DNA of 36,709 nucleotides from Clostridia bacterium (GCA_017547755.1 JAFYOX010000058.1:1-36709), one strand, 5' to 3'. Counted from the stretch's first letter, positions 1 through 8,805 are shown. Notes: a model not told the origin generated them from the letters alone. Numbers and translations are program-made.

Positions 1-822
1 GATGTCGTCAGCGATGAAGACAGTCTTGCCCTCAACGCTGTCGCCCAGGTACTCATGAGCAACGATGGGGTTACGGCCCTGAACAACACGGGAGTAGTCA
101 CGGCGCTTGTAGAACATGCCCAGGTTGCAGCCCAGAACGGAAGAATAGTACATGTTGCGGCTCATTGCGCCCTCGTCGGGAGAGACGACCATGAAATGCT
201 CCTTGTCGAAGTCCAGGTCGGGCATGTGCTGCAGCAGGGTGGTCAGAACCTCGTTGGTGGGCATGACGTTGTCAAAGCTCAGCAGAGGAACAGCGTTGGT
301 CAGGCGGGGATCGTGAGCATCAAAGGTGATGATGTTGGCGACGCCCATAGCCTGCAGCTCCTGCAGTGCGCATGCGCAGTCCAGGGACTCACGGCTGACA
401 CGGCGATGCTGACGGCCGCCGTACAGGCTGGGCATGATGACGGAGACGCGGTGTGCACGACCGGCAACAGCCTGGATGATACGCTTCAGGTTAGCGAAGT
501 GATCATCGGGGGACATGTGGTTGATATGGCCAAAGAGCTTATAGGTCACGGAATAGTTGCCGGGATCGACGACGATGAACACATCGTGGCCACGGGTGGA
601 CTCCTTCACCAGACCCTTAGCGTCGCCGCTCTGGAAACGGGGGCAGTCGCAGGGGATGATGAAGCTGGTCTTGTTGATGCCGGCAGCGTTGGCCCAGCCA
701 ACCAGATGCTTGTCGACCAGCTCGGTCAGTTCTTCAGCACCGGGGCATGCGATCAGAGCCAGATAAGCTTCCTGACGATCGCTGCCAAAAAATTCGGCGG
801 GGGAAACGGTATTCTTAGACAT
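1..822 (-). CDS. prs: Ribose-phosphate pyrophosphokinase, 3' end cut by window edge
   Basis: Phosphoribosyl pyrophosphate synthase makes PRPP from ribose 5-phosphate and ATP for purine, pyrimidine, NAD, His and Trp synthesis in the cytosol. The reverse strand reads open for 274 codons from ATG at 822 (MSKNTVSPAEFFG) to the window edge. Family motifs are visible: YGGRQHRR in the ATP-loop region, ITFDAHDPR around the metal site and VVSPDEGAMSR in the middle. A GGAGGAGAA Shine-Dalgarno at 831-839 with 8 nt spacing fixes the start. The C-terminal PRPP-binding loop lies outside the window. Codon use is odd: none of its 13 proline codons is CCG (12 are CCC), whereas genes such as pncB use CCG almost exclusively. 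This gene may therefore belong to a different genome (see the clpC finding). Confidence 0.9.
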   Translation of the reverse strand, partial: MSKNTVSPAEFFGSDRQEAYLALIACPGAEELTELVDKHLVGWANAAGINKTSFIIPCDCPRFQSGDAKGLVKESTRGHDVFIVVDPGNYSVTYKLFGHINHMSPDDHFANLKRIIQAVAGRAHRVSVIMPSLYGGRQHRRVSRESLDCACALQELQAMGVANIITFDAHDPRLTNAVPLLSFDNVMPTNEVLTTLLQHMPDLDFDKEHFMVVSPDEGAMSRNMYYSSVLGCNLGMFYKRRDYSRVVQGRNPIVAHEYLGDSVEGKTVFIADDI

Positions 823-899
823 GATATGAATTCTCCTCCAATTAGAAAGTTAGGTAAAAATGAATATGGTTACATGTGCCTAAGGGGATTTACAATATC

Positions 900-927
900 A
901 TTCTACCACATAATCTCGCAAGGTCAA
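900..927 (-). promoter_or_regulatory. Promoter of prs
   Basis: On the minus strand TTGACC (922-927) is separated by 16 bp from TAGAAT (900-905), giving a sigma-A-type promoter with an approximately 70 nt leader before the prs ATG. The rest of the 823-1072 spacer is AT-rich and shows no gene. Confidence 0.65.
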
Positions 928-1072
928 AGAGATTTTTGCTCTTTTTTGACATTTCTCAGCATTTGCCCATGAATTTCACACTATTATTCCCAGAACTTGT
1001 GGATTTCAACAATTCTTTCCCGCCCACAGCTCCATCCGTCTTTTGTTGGCGGACACTTTTCATGCAGTTACC

Positions 1073-1104
1073 AAAAAACGGCAGGAAGCCGGAGCTTCCT
1101 GCCG
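1073..1104 (-). terminator. Intrinsic terminator of clpC
   Basis: A perfect 11-bp stem (CGGCAGGAAGC / GCTTCCTGCCG, 1079-1104) with a 4-nt loop is followed on the minus strand by six Ts (1078-1073). It lies directly after the clpC stop codon and ends the ctsR operon before the prs promoter. Confidence 0.9.
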
Positions 1105-1111
1105 CCTGATA

Positions 1112-3538
1112 TCACTGTGCTTCCACTACGACAGCGTCGTTATCGACACGAACAGAAATGGAAGAAATGGGAGACTCAAAGGAGTCGATGATCTTCTCGC
1201 TAATGGGGTCCTCCAGCTTCTGCTGGATGGTGCGGCGCAGATTTCTCGCGCCATAGGTCACGGAGTAGGCTTCCTTCACAAGAAGCTGGCGGACGTCTTC
1301 GGTCCAGGTCAGCTCCAGGCCACGGGCCGTCAGGCTCTCCTTCAGCTCGGACAGCATGATGTCTGCGATGCCCAGGAAGTTCTCCTCGGACAGGTGGTTG
1401 AAGGTGATGATCTCATCCACACGGTTGATGAACTCAGGACGCAGGAATTCCCGCAGGGCGCCCATGGTCTTCTCCCTGGTGCGGTCCACGTCGGAGCGTC
1501 CAAAGCCCAGGCCCCCTACCCTGCCCTCAGAGCCTGCGTTGGAGGTCATGACGATGATGGTGTTCTCGAAATTGACCTGACGGCCCTGAGCGTCGGTGAT
1601 GCGGCCGTCGTCGAGGACCTGCAGCAGGATGTTCAGAACATCGGGGTGGGCCTTTTCGATCTCGTCGAAGAGAACGACGGAATACGGGCGGCGGCGGATC
1701 TTTTCGGTGAGCTGACCGCCTTCGTCGTAGCCGACATAGCCCGGAGGCGAGCCGATCAGCTTCGATACGCTGTGCTTTTCCATATATTCGGACATATCCA
1801 CGCGGATCATGACGTTTTCATCGCCGAACATGGTGTCCGCGAGTACTTTCGACAGTTCCGTCTTGCCCACGCCGGTCGGACCGAGGAAGATGAACGAACC
1901 GGTCGGACGCTTGGGATCCTTGAGTCCCATCCGGCCGCGGCGGATCGCACGTGCCACGGCATCGACCGCTTCGTCCTGACCGATCACGCGTTCGCGCAGG
2001 ATCGCGTCGAGCTTCATCAGGCGTTCGCCTTCTTCTTCAGCCAGTTTCTTCACGGGGATTCCCGTCCAGGAGGTCACGATATCCGCGATATCGCCTGCAT
2101 CGACGATCATTTCGCCGGAGCTTCCGGGCGCCGCCGCATTTTTTCTGGATTCCAGTTCTTCGGCAAGCCGTTTTTCTTCGTCGCGCAGACGTGCCGCACC
2201 TTCGTAATCCTCGCCGAGGATGGCTTCTTCCTTTTCGGCGGTGACCTTCTTCAGCTTCGCTTCGGTATCGCGCACATCGGCCGGAGGCGTGAAGGAATCG
2301 ATGCGCTTCTTGCTCGCCGCTTCGTCGATGAGGTCGATCGCCTTGTCGGGAAGATAACGGTCGCTGATGTAGCGGACGGACAATTTCACGGCGGCGGCAA
2401 TCGCGTCGTCGGAGATCTTGAGTTTATGGTGTGCCTCGTACTTGTCGCGCAGACCGAGCAGGATCTGTTCCGCTTCTTCCGGAGAAGGTTCGCCGACCAT
2501 GACGGACTGGAACCGGCGTTCGAGTGCGGCATCCTTTTCGATGTGTTTGCGGTATTCGTCGATCGTGGTCGCGCCGATGACCTGCATTTCGCCGCGTGCC
2601 AGCGCGGGCTTGATGATATTCGCGGCATCCACAGCCCCTTCGGCACCGCCGGCGCCGATAATGGTGTGGATCTCGTCAATGAAGAGGATGATGTGCGGAT
2701 TCTGCCGCGCTTCCTCCATGACGTTCTTCATGCGTTCTTCGAATTCGCCGCGGTACTTTGCGCCGGCGATCATCGCGGAAATATCGAGCGTGACGATCAC
2801 CTTGCCGCGGAGAGTATCCGGAACGCTTCCGTCAACGATCCGCTGTGCGAGACCTTCGACAACGGCGGTTTTGCCGACGCCGGGTTCGCCGATCAGACAG
2901 GGATTGTTCTTCGTACGGCGGGAGAGGATCTGGATGACCCGTGCGGTTTCGTTGTCGCGGCCGATGATGGGGTCGATCTTCCCTTCCTTCGCCATTTTGC
3001 AGAGGTTGCGGCCGTACTGCGTGAGCGTCTGTGCGTTCTTCAGACCTTCATCTCCCTTTTTGGCGTTCGCGTTTCCGCCGTTCGTATGTCCCTTTTCATT
3101 CGCTTCCTGTCCGAAATAGGACAGGACATCACGCCGGATATCCGACGCGGACGTGCCCTGTTCGGCGATCATCCGCACGGCAAAGCATTCCTGTTCCTCG
3201 CACATCGCCAGAAGAAGATGCTCCGTTCCGATGTATCCGTGTCCCATGCCGACCGCGATGTTCGCGGACAGCTCGATGATCTTCTTCGTACGCGGTGTAA
3301 TATCCGCCGCCGACAGTTTCGTCGGGTTTCCGATACCGACATTTTCCGCCAGGATCTGTTTCGTCCGGTCATATGTGATCCCGCGTTCGCTCAGTACACG
3401 TTCGGCGATCCCGTCCTTCTCCGAGAGAAGTCCGAGAAGCAGATGTTCGCTTCCCACGCAGGTATGTCCCATTTCCGATGCCGTATGCAGTGCTCTGTTG
3501 AGCGCGTTCTGTGCTTTTCCCGTAAATCCGATATTCAT
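1112..3538 (-). CDS. clpC: ClpC, AAA+ unfoldase subunit of Clp protease
   Basis: ClpC (808 aa) unfolds substrates, including McsB-phosphorylated proteins, and feeds them to ClpP. Domains in order: N-terminal double Clp-N repeat (about 1-150), first AAA+ module with Walker A GEPGVGKT, a UVR-containing middle domain (near [15 protein letters not shown]), and the second AAA+ module with Walker A GPTGVGKT and Walker [10 protein letters not shown], ending in a Clp D2-small domain. Start ATG at 3538 has a strong GGGAGG site. It is the last gene of ctsR-mcsA-mcsB-clpC and follows mcsB after 82 bp. Oddity: from about residue 630 (near position 1650) to the stop, codons change from the local style (TCG, GAA, CTC, CCG) to CTG/GAG/CCC/AGG-rich, matching prs and not the rest of the window. 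The reading frame is intact. The gene call is secure, but its 3' quarter may be foreign or chimeric. Confidence 0.95.
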   Translation of the reverse strand: MNIGFTGKAQNALNRALHTASEMGHTCVGSEHLLLGLLSEKDGIAERVLSERGITYDRTKQILAENVGIGNPTKLSAADITPRTKKIIELSANIAVGMGHGYIGTEHLLLAMCEEQECFAVRMIAEQGTSASDIRRDVLSYFGQEANEKGHTNGGNANAKKGDEGLKNAQTLTQYGRNLCKMAKEGKIDPIIGRDNETARVIQILSRRTKNNPCLIGEPGVGKTAVVEGLAQRIVDGSVPDTLRGKVIVTLDISAMIAGAKYRGEFEERMKNVMEEARQNPHIILFIDEIHTIIGAGGAEGAVDAANIIKPALARGEMQVIGATTIDEYRKHIEKDAALERRFQSVMVGEPSPEEAEQILLGLRDKYEAHHKLKISDDAIAAAVKLSVRYISDRYLPDKAIDLIDEAASKKRIDSFTPPADVRDTEAKLKKVTAEKEEAILGEDYEGAARLRDEEKRLAEELESRKNAAAPGSSGEMIVDAGDIADIVTSWTGIPVKKLAEEEGERLMKLDAILRERVIGQDEAVDAVARAIRRGRMGLKDPKRPTGSFIFLGPTGVGKTELSKVLADTMFGDENVMIRVDMSEYMEKHSVSKLIGSPPGYVGYDEGGQLTEKIRRRPYSVVLFDEIEKAHPDVLNILLQVLDDGRITDAQGRQVNFENTIIVMTSNAGSEGRVGGLGFGRSDVDRTREKTMGALREFLRPEFINRVDEIITFNHLSEENFLGIADIMLSELKESLTARGLELTWTEDVRQLLVKEAYSVTYGARNLRRTIQQKLEDPISEKIIDSFESPISSISVRVDNDAVVVEAQ

Positions 3539-3620
3539 TGTCGTTTTCCTCCCTGCAATATCTTGTTTCTTGCGGATTTCCTTCCATTATATTATATATA
3601 TTATCTGATTATATCCCCTG

Positions 3621-4640
3621 TCATTCCGCGGTATTCACTCGGTCCAGAATTTCTCTGACCACTGCCGCACGGACGCGGTCGCGGTCTGCCGGGGATACCG
3701 TTCCTTCATGCTCCGCACAGATGGTGTTGGGCATGCCGCGCATCAGCATTTCGTCGAGCTTTTCGATCGGGAGCTCAAGGAGATGCAGTGCCGTACCGAG
3801 GCGGAGATCGGAATAGAGCGAGAGAAGTTCGGCGGAACCGATGCTGTTCGCATACCGCATCACGCCCATCCCGCGCATCACGCGGTCGGAAAGTGCGTCG
3901 AGCGATTCGCGCCGGATGCGTCCGCGCAGTTCGCGTTCCTTGGCGATGATCTGGGTGATCACATCTTCCAGCTTTGCGCTGACGCCGTCTTCCGTCACGC
4001 CGAGCGTGATCTGATTTGAGATCTGATACAGACTTCCCGACGCCGCGCTTCCTTCGCCCGTCATGCCGCGGATCGTCAGACCCATTTTCGAAAGCTGCGA
4101 CTGCAGATTCCGGATGCCGCCCGCACCCGTGTACGCCGGGAGATGCAGCATCACCGACGCACGCATTCCCGTTCCGAGATTCGTCGGACAGTGGGTGAGA
4201 TATCCCAGTTTTTCCGAATAGGCGATGTCAAGCGCTTCCTCCAGAAGTTCCGCCGCTTCCGTCACCGCCTGTCTTGTACCGGAAAGATCGAATCCCGCCG
4301 CGATCGCCTGTACGCGGATGTGATCTTCCTCCAGCACCATGATGTATACCGATCTCTCTTCGTTCGAGATCAGCGCGCGCGGTCCCGACTTTTTCGCAAA
4401 ATCCGGACTTACGATGTGCCGCTCCGCATACGACGCGCGTTCCACCGCCGGAAGGGAGGCAAAATCGGTGAATGTCCATCCGTCTTTTCCGGCAAACACC
4501 GCCCATACTTTTCCGATAATTTCTTTTGCCTGTTCTTCCGTCAGCCGCCCGTCAAACGGGTATCCGCTCAGATTCCGCGCCAGTCGCACCCGTGTGCTGA
4601 CCGCCGTATCGTTCTCTTTTCCGCAGGTTCCGTACCACAT
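3621..4640 (-). CDS. mcsB: McsB, protein-arginine kinase
   Basis: McsB (339 aa) phosphorylates arginine residues and so marks proteins for ClpCP degradation; in Bacillus-type systems it also inactivates CtsR under stress. The sequence has the phosphagen-kinase fold signatures: STRVRLARNL near the N terminus (nucleotide-binding arginines) and CPTNLGTGMRASV in the middle. Its length is close to the usual 340-360 aa. ATG at 4640 is preceded by AAAGGAGG. It lies 21 bp after mcsA and 82 bp before clpC, so it is co-transcribed from the CtsR-controlled promoter. Confidence 0.95.
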   Translation of the reverse strand: MWYGTCGKENDTAVSTRVRLARNLSGYPFDGRLTEEQAKEIIGKVWAVFAGKDGWTFTDFASLPAVERASYAERHIVSPDFAKKSGPRALISNEERSVYIMVLEEDHIRVQAIAAGFDLSGTRQAVTEAAELLEEALDIAYSEKLGYLTHCPTNLGTGMRASVMLHLPAYTGAGGIRNLQSQLSKMGLTIRGMTGEGSAASGSLYQISNQITLGVTEDGVSAKLEDVITQIIAKERELRGRIRRESLDALSDRVMRGMGVMRYANSIGSAELLSLYSDLRLGTALHLLELPIEKLDEMLMRGMPNTICAEHEGTVSPADRDRVRAAVVREILDRVNTAE

Positions 4641-4661
4641 ATCCTGTCCTCCTTTCCCGTT

Positions 4662-5237
4662 TCACGCATTTCCGCGGAGATTTTTCAGCTCATCGCGGAT
4701 CTCTGCCGCGCGTTCGTAATTTTCTATCCGGATCGCTTCCTTCTTTTCTGCTTCCAGTGCGCGGATCCGTTCCGCAGTTTCCTTTCTCTCCCGGAATTTC
4801 CGCGGTGCCTGTCCGCCGTGCATAGTTTTTCCGTGGATCCGGCCGATCGTCGGTTCCAGTTCCTCCGCGAAAATTTCGTAGCACGTCGGGCATCCGGCTT
4901 TTCCGTCCTTCGCAAAATCCGCCAGCGTCATTCCACACAGCGGACACCGCTTTGCACGGCTCTGCTGTGCAAGCTGACGTGTTTTCATCGGTGCGTACAG
5001 GTTTCCGAAAAGATCCTGTCCGGAAAACAGGCTGTCCATCGTCTCAAACGGATCGGAGGCAAACAGGCTTTCGAATTTTCCGAATTCGGACGTCAGTCCG
5101 CCGAATTTCCGGAATTCGCCCCGTTTTTCCATCTCGTCCGCGCAGTCCCGGCACAAAGAATACGTCTTCTCCGCACCGTTTACGTTTTCATGATAATAAA
5201 ATGTTGCGTCTTTCTTTCCGCATCTCTCACAAAGCAT
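4662..5237 (-). CDS. mcsA: McsA, zinc-binding activator of McsB
   Basis: McsA (191 aa from the chosen start) is the adaptor that activates McsB. Paired zinc-finger cysteines are visible: CERC and CRDC at the N terminus, then CPLC and CPTC in the middle. A UVR motif closes the protein (about the last 35 residues, ENYERAAEIRDEL), typical for contact with ClpC or UvrB-like partners. The longer frame opens at 5270, but a GGAGGAA site at 5244-5250 sits 6 nt before the ATG at 5237 (MLCERCGKK), which puts the first zinc CxxC directly at the N terminus. It is the second gene of the operon, 49 bp after ctsR. Confidence 0.92.
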   Translation of the reverse strand: MLCERCGKKDATFYYHENVNGAEKTYSLCRDCADEMEKRGEFRKFGGLTSEFGKFESLFASDPFETMDSLFSGQDLFGNLYAPMKTRQLAQQSRAKRCPLCGMTLADFAKDGKAGCPTCYEIFAEELEPTIGRIHGKTMHGGQAPRKFRERKETAERIRALEAEKKEAIRIENYERAAEIRDELKNLRGNA

Positions 5238-5286
5238 ACGATCTTCCTCCGTTATACAATACAATTCCATTCAAAAGTTTTTTTGC

Positions 5287-5742
5287 TTATTCCATCATCA
5301 GCAGCATCAGGATGTGGCGCAGGATGTCCGCGCGGACGGCGGCTCTTCTTTCCGGCGGGCACTTTTCCAGCGCCGACTGCGACATCGCCTGTGCCGCGAT
5401 CCGCGCTTCACGCTCGGTCATGATGCCGCGTTCGATGAGATTTTTCAGATACGCCTTTCCTTCGTTTTCGTCGAGCGTCTGCCCGATCGCCTGGAAAAAG
5501 TGCATCAGATACTCGCTTTTCGTCATCTTGATGCGTACGATGCGGATATAACCGCCGCCGCCGCGCCGGGATTCCGTCACATAGCCGCGTTCCGGCGTGA
5601 ACCGCGAGGTGATTACATAATTGATCTGGCTCGGGACACAGCCGATCTTCGCCGCGAGATCGTTCCGGCGGACTTCCGTGGTACCGCCGCCTTCCTCCAG
5701 CATTTCTTCGATCAGCCGTGCAATATGATCGGATAATATCAT
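5287..5742 (-). CDS. ctsR: CtsR, repressor of class III heat-shock genes
   Basis: CtsR (151 aa) is a dimeric winged-helix repressor that binds tandem heptad boxes and releases DNA on heat or protein stress, aided by McsA and McsB. The N-terminal DNA-binding domain (SDHIARLIEEML, then CVPSQINYVITSRF) and the glycine-rich wing (ESRRGGGGYIRI) are plain; the wing glycines form the thermosensing loop in studied homologues. The C-terminal dimer domain follows. ATG at 5742 is preceded by GGAGAAG. First gene of the operon; a matching operator lies about 30 bp upstream, so autoregulation is expected. Confidence 0.95.
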   Translation of the reverse strand: MILSDHIARLIEEMLEEGGGTTEVRRNDLAAKIGCVPSQINYVITSRFTPERGYVTESRRGGGGYIRIVRIKMTKSEYLMHFFQAIGQTLDENEGKAYLKNLIERGIMTEREARIAAQAMSQSALEKCPPERRAAVRADILRHILMLLMME

Positions 5743-5770
5743 GTTCTTCTCCGTTTCCGGTCTTTTTGAC

Positions 5771-5787
5771 TTTGACCATCTTTGATC
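5771..5787 (-). promoter_or_regulatory. CtsR operator (proximal box)
   Basis: Minus strand reads GATCAAA-GAT-GGTCAAA, one mismatch from the CtsR consensus RGTCAAA-NAN-RGTCAAA. It sits just downstream of the -10 element of the ctsR promoter, a position suited to blocking transcription. Confidence 0.85.
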
Positions 5788-5797
5788 TTGTGGCTAT

Positions 5798-5843
5798 ATT
5801 ATACCGTAAAAGTCAGAGTTGGTCAAAGTCAAGGAAAGTCAAA
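5798..5843 (-). promoter_or_regulatory. Promoter of the ctsR operon with overlapping second CtsR-like box
   Basis: On the minus strand TTGACC (5821-5826), 17 bp and TATAAT (5798-5803) form a near-consensus promoter. On the plus strand AGTCAAG-GAA-AGTCAAA (5827-5843), with an extra GGTCAAA at 5821-5827, forms a second CtsR-like box in opposite orientation, overlapping and abutting the -35 element. The operators therefore bracket the promoter. Farther out, TGACC...GGTCA (5929-5948) is another inverted pair of unknown role. Confidence 0.75.
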
Positions 5844-5970
5844 AATTATACCTTCAAATCCGGTTATACGGAATTATCCACACAAAATCTCGCGTTTTCT
5901 CACGCAATCGCACTTTTTTAACCTTTTCTGACCAAAGATCAAAGGTCAGAATCCGAAAAAGAAAGTCAGA

Positions 5971-5995
5971 CTCCGGCCCGCAGAACGGACCGGAG
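5971..5995 (-). terminator. Probable terminator of the peptidoglycan-binding cluster
   Basis: CTCCGGCCC (5971-5979) pairs with GGACCGGAG (5987-5995) with one mismatch and a 7-nt loop. On the minus strand it is followed by a T-rich run, just after the stop codon of the gene ending at 6004. Confidence 0.6.
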
Positions 5996-6003
5996 CCGAT
6001 GCT

Positions 6004-6525
6004 TCATCCGAGCCTTAATCCGTTGTATTCTTCCGTCAGCCGCAGCCATGTGCGGCGGTCCGCCGTTCCCGTCATGTCCAGTCCGTTCGCGCGCTGGAAT
6101 TCACGCACCGCTTCAAGCGTCTGCGTACCGTAAATACCGGACAGCGGCACCTGCGGATAATCGTATTCACTCCGCAGAGCATTCAGCAGGATCTGCAGAA
6201 TCAGTACTTCATCGCTGCGCTGTCCCGGTAAAGTGTCGTGCTCCGCAAGATCCGGCAGTACCCGGATCATCACCGGCGTGCGAAGCTCCCGTTCCAGAAG
6301 ATATTCCGCCGTCAGTGTTTCCCATGTCCGGTAATCCACCACCCCCGTCACCGGAAGACGGCGCATTTCCTGATACCGCCGCACCGCTTCCGCAGTTTCA
6401 TCGTTATATACCCCCGTCACCGCGACCGTCCACACCGGTTCATCCAGAATCTGACCGAGATACCGCAGCATCTCCTGCAGAGACCGCACCCGGACGGCGT
6501 CGTCCGTGATCTTTACAAAAGCCAT
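6004..6525 (-). CDS. Small protein of two PG_binding_1 repeats
   Basis: This 173-aa protein consists of two tandem PG_binding_1-type repeats. The first has VTGVYNDETAEAVRRYQ followed by LPVTGVVDYRTW (about residues 35-70). The second has LSGIYGTQTLEAVREFQ followed by LDMTGTADRRTW (about 125-165). In known families this three-helix module binds cell-wall or spore-cortex peptidoglycan. No signal peptide, membrane segment or catalytic domain is visible, so it may act as a partner of the larger protein encoded 12 bp upstream. ATG at 6525 has GGGGGAG before it. Last gene of the cluster that starts at 8422. Confidence 0.8.
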   Translation of the reverse strand: MAFVKITDDAVRVRSLQEMLRYLGQILDEPVWTVAVTGVYNDETAEAVRRYQEMRRLPVTGVVDYRTWETLTAEYLLERELRTPVMIRVLPDLAEHDTLPGQRSDEVLILQILLNALRSEYDYPQVPLSGIYGTQTLEAVREFQRANGLDMTGTADRRTWLRLTEEYNGLRLG

Positions 6526-6537
6526 CGTCTCCCCCTT

Positions 6538-7938
6538 TCACGGAAGCACGCCGCCGAACTGCGTGGATGAGCCTTCGTCTCCCTGTACCAGCGTCCGGTA
6601 AGTGTCCGCGATCGAATTCCATGTTTCCGCGCCGACGGCGCCGGACGGCGTCAATCCGAAAATTTCCTGATAGATCCGCACCGCGTTTTCCGTTCCGGAT
6701 CCGTATGCGCCGTCCACGGTCAGTTTCGGGATCTCCGTATAGACATCCGAAATCCGGTTCAGCCGGTTCTGCAGGATCCGTACGTTTTCGTTCGTTTCCC
6801 CGACGACCAGCGGAACGCCCGGATACGGAACGTTCACCGTCGAAAAATACCCGTCCGGAAGCGAATTCAGCAGATTCCGGTACGTCGTGTACAGCGCACG
6901 CCAGGTATCGATCTCCACCACTCCCGTCACCGGAAGTCCGTAGTCATACTGAAAATCCTCGACCGCCGCGCGTGTATTCGCGCCGAAAACGCCGTCGATC
7001 GCCACCGGACGCACCGATTCGCTGAACGCCGAGATCAGCGCAAGAAAATACTGCAGTTCCGTCACGCCCGCACCAGCCGAACCCTCGCGCAGTTCGGTTC
7101 CGTACAGCAGGGTGACATCCTCCGGCGGAATGCCTTCGGACATGACGTCCGTGATCCGCTTGACTCCGTTGTAGATCCGCGCAACGGCGTACCACGTCGC
7201 GCTTCCGACCACACCGTCCGGCGTCAGGGAGAACTGTTCCTGAAATACCCGGACCGCATCCCGCGTTTCCGCGTCGAAATAGCCGTCCGGACTGCTGATC
7301 TTCGGGATTCCCGGATAATTCCGCGAAATCCGGTTCAGCCGTATCTGCAGAAGACGCACGGCATTTCCGACCGAACCGAGCCGAAGCGGAGTTCCCTCAT
7401 AACTTTCGCCGATCCCTTCGACCGGCACATCGCGGATGATATCGATGTCGTCCCCGAAATAGTACTGCAGGATCTGATACGGCGTGAATCCGTCGTTCGC
7501 CAGTTCCACCGTTCCCCATTGGGACAGCCCATTGCACTGCACCTCCACGCCGTCGCAGTACGCCGCAAACAACGGCTCGACCGAACCGCGCCGCCGGAGA
7601 TAACTGTTGAAAATTTCATCGACGATCTCCGAAATGTTCCCGAAAATATCCCGTCCGTAGACGAAGCTCTGGTCGATAGCCGTGGAATTGGTGATGTCGA
7701 AATCGTATCCGCGGCTCCGGTAGTATTCCGTATAGATGCGGTTGAGGACGAAACTGATCTGCGCGTAGATGTTCGCGCGGATCGCGGCTTCCGGCCACGT
7801 CGGGTAGATCTCGCTCGACGCGACGTTTTTGATGTAATCCGCAAACGGAACGGTCACGTTCCGCGCGGCAGCGTCCGGCCGTCCGAGATGGACGGTGACG
7901 GTCTCCGGGATCACCGGACGCAGAAGTTCACCGTTCAT
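6538..7938 (-). CDS. SpoIID/LytB-like protein with three PG_binding_1 repeats
   Basis: This 466-aa protein has an N-terminal SpoIID/LytB-like domain (about 10-170): VTVHLG, then VASSEIYPTWP with Glu43 at the place of the catalytic acid in SpoIID lytic transglycosylases, and GLSQWG (137-142) followed by PYQILQYYFGDD, the hallmark end of that family. Three PG_binding_1 repeats follow (about 185-265, 295-365, 395-460). It is probably a peptidoglycan-remodelling protein, perhaps in spores. No signal peptide or transmembrane anchor is visible, unlike classical SpoIID. The longer frame opens at 7995, but GGGAGGTG at 7945-7952 lies 6 nt before ATG 7938. The start overlaps the upstream gene by 11 bp, implying translational coupling. 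Confidence 0.82.
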   Translation of the reverse strand: MNGELLRPVIPETVTVHLGRPDAAARNVTVPFADYIKNVASSEIYPTWPEAAIRANIYAQISFVLNRIYTEYYRSRGYDFDITNSTAIDQSFVYGRDIFGNISEIVDEIFNSYLRRRGSVEPLFAAYCDGVEVQCNGLSQWGTVELANDGFTPYQILQYYFGDDIDIIRDVPVEGIGESYEGTPLRLGSVGNAVRLLQIRLNRISRNYPGIPKISSPDGYFDAETRDAVRVFQEQFSLTPDGVVGSATWYAVARIYNGVKRITDVMSEGIPPEDVTLLYGTELREGSAGAGVTELQYFLALISAFSESVRPVAIDGVFGANTRAAVEDFQYDYGLPVTGVVEIDTWRALYTTYRNLLNSLPDGYFSTVNVPYPGVPLVVGETNENVRILQNRLNRISDVYTEIPKLTVDGAYGSGTENAVRIYQEIFGLTPSGAVGAETWNSIADTYRTLVQGDEGSSTQFGGVLP

Positions 7939-8422
7939 TCCGTACACCTCCCGTGACCGTTCCGTTCCGATTGCCGATATCTTCCCGCCGGACACCGCCC
8001 GGCTGCAGGGATTCGGTATCGGGGAACTCGTAGATCATCACGCGCCCGTTGTCTGCACCGGCAATGCGGTCTTCCTCCGTGAACGGCAGAAGCGCGATCG
8101 GCTGTACGGCGGTGATCCGGTCGAACACCGGAACGCCGACCCCTTCGACGGGATAATATCCGTCGTAGGTCACGGAAATATTGTACACCGCATACGGCTG
8201 TGCGGCACCGGGCGTCAGACTGTCCCCGGCAGGCGGCGCAGGCAGGGAGACGACCGGTGTCAGACCGTTTTCGTCCGTGCGCATCGAATAAAGAAGCGCA
8301 CCTTCGTCCGACATCTCCTCCGCGGGATATTCCGTGATCCGCACGACCGCGCCCTGCACCGGAAGTGCTCCCGCCGCCTCCGTGACACGGACTCTGAGAA
8401 ATCCGTTTCCGCTCTGATTCAT
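7928..8422 (-). CDS. Transthyretin/carboxypeptidase-regulatory-like domain protein
   Basis: This 164-aa protein starts with a beta-sandwich pattern seen in carboxypeptidase-regulatory-like domains: LRVRVTEAAGALPVQGAVVRI, then a turn and TDENGLTPVVSLPAP, then YNISVTYDGYYPVEGVGVPVF (about residues 8-115). The C-terminal 45 residues are polar and contain no motif I recognise. No signal peptide or membrane segment is seen. It is the first gene of the three-gene cluster and overlaps the SpoIID-like gene, so a joint role with the peptidoglycan proteins is likely but unproven. GAGGAG lies about 9 nt before ATG 8422. Confidence 0.7.
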   Translation of the reverse strand: MNQSGNGFLRVRVTEAAGALPVQGAVVRITEYPAEEMSDEGALLYSMRTDENGLTPVVSLPAPPAGDSLTPGAAQPYAVYNISVTYDGYYPVEGVGVPVFDRITAVQPIALLPFTEEDRIAGADNGRVMIYEFPDTESLQPGGVRREDIGNRNGTVTGGVRNER

Positions 8423-8710
8423 TGGCTGAAAACTCCTCTCTTTCCATGGGATTCGGTACAGTATATGCCGGAAATCCGAAGAAGTGCCTCCGTTTTATAC
8501 GCACGTTTTTTCGCTGTTTCGCCGCGACTAAAGCAATGCTTTAGTCGCAAAATATCCATATAAAGGAAACGCACAGCATATTAGATTGGATAATTAAGGA
8601 AATTCCGTCACACGGAATTTCCGAAGAACCGCTGATTCGCCGGATAAACTAAAGCATTGCTTGAATCCGCATGAATTTCACGGAAAAATCAAAATTCAAC
8701 AAATACTTTC
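8423..8710. other. Non-coding divergent spacer with hairpins
   Basis: The whole spacer (8423-8805) holds no gene. It contains a perfect 11-bp inverted repeat GCGACTAAAGC-AAT-GCTTTAGTCGC (8524-8548), a 10-bp stem GGAAATTCCG/CGGAATTTCC with 5-nt loop (8598-8622), and a third, looser element where CGGAT and ATCCG flank a partial echo of the first repeat (CTAAAGCATTGCTT, 8641-8669). None is followed by a T-run, so these are not ordinary terminators. The short palindrome CGTGTACACG lies at 8752-8761. Confidence 0.6.
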
Positions 8711-8739
8711 TTGCAATCCGGTCCGATCTGTGCTATGCT
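8711..8739 (+). promoter_or_regulatory. Promoter of the HTH/repeat gene
   Basis: TTGCAA (8711-8716), 17 bp, TATGCT (8734-8739). The perfect palindrome CGTGTACACG starts 12 bp after the -10, near the expected start of transcription, and is a candidate operator for the encoded XRE-type protein. Confidence 0.6.
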
Positions 8740-8805
8740 GAAATCACGAAACGTGTACACGAACGCCACCCACCTATTCTACAGGACACAGAACGGAGAA
8801 TCACC

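Noticed and set aside
1043-3658. 871-codon plus-strand open frame opposite clpC
   Set aside because: Shadow of clpC: the antisense frame is open because of third-position GC bias; the protein is low-complexity, with no family resemblance.
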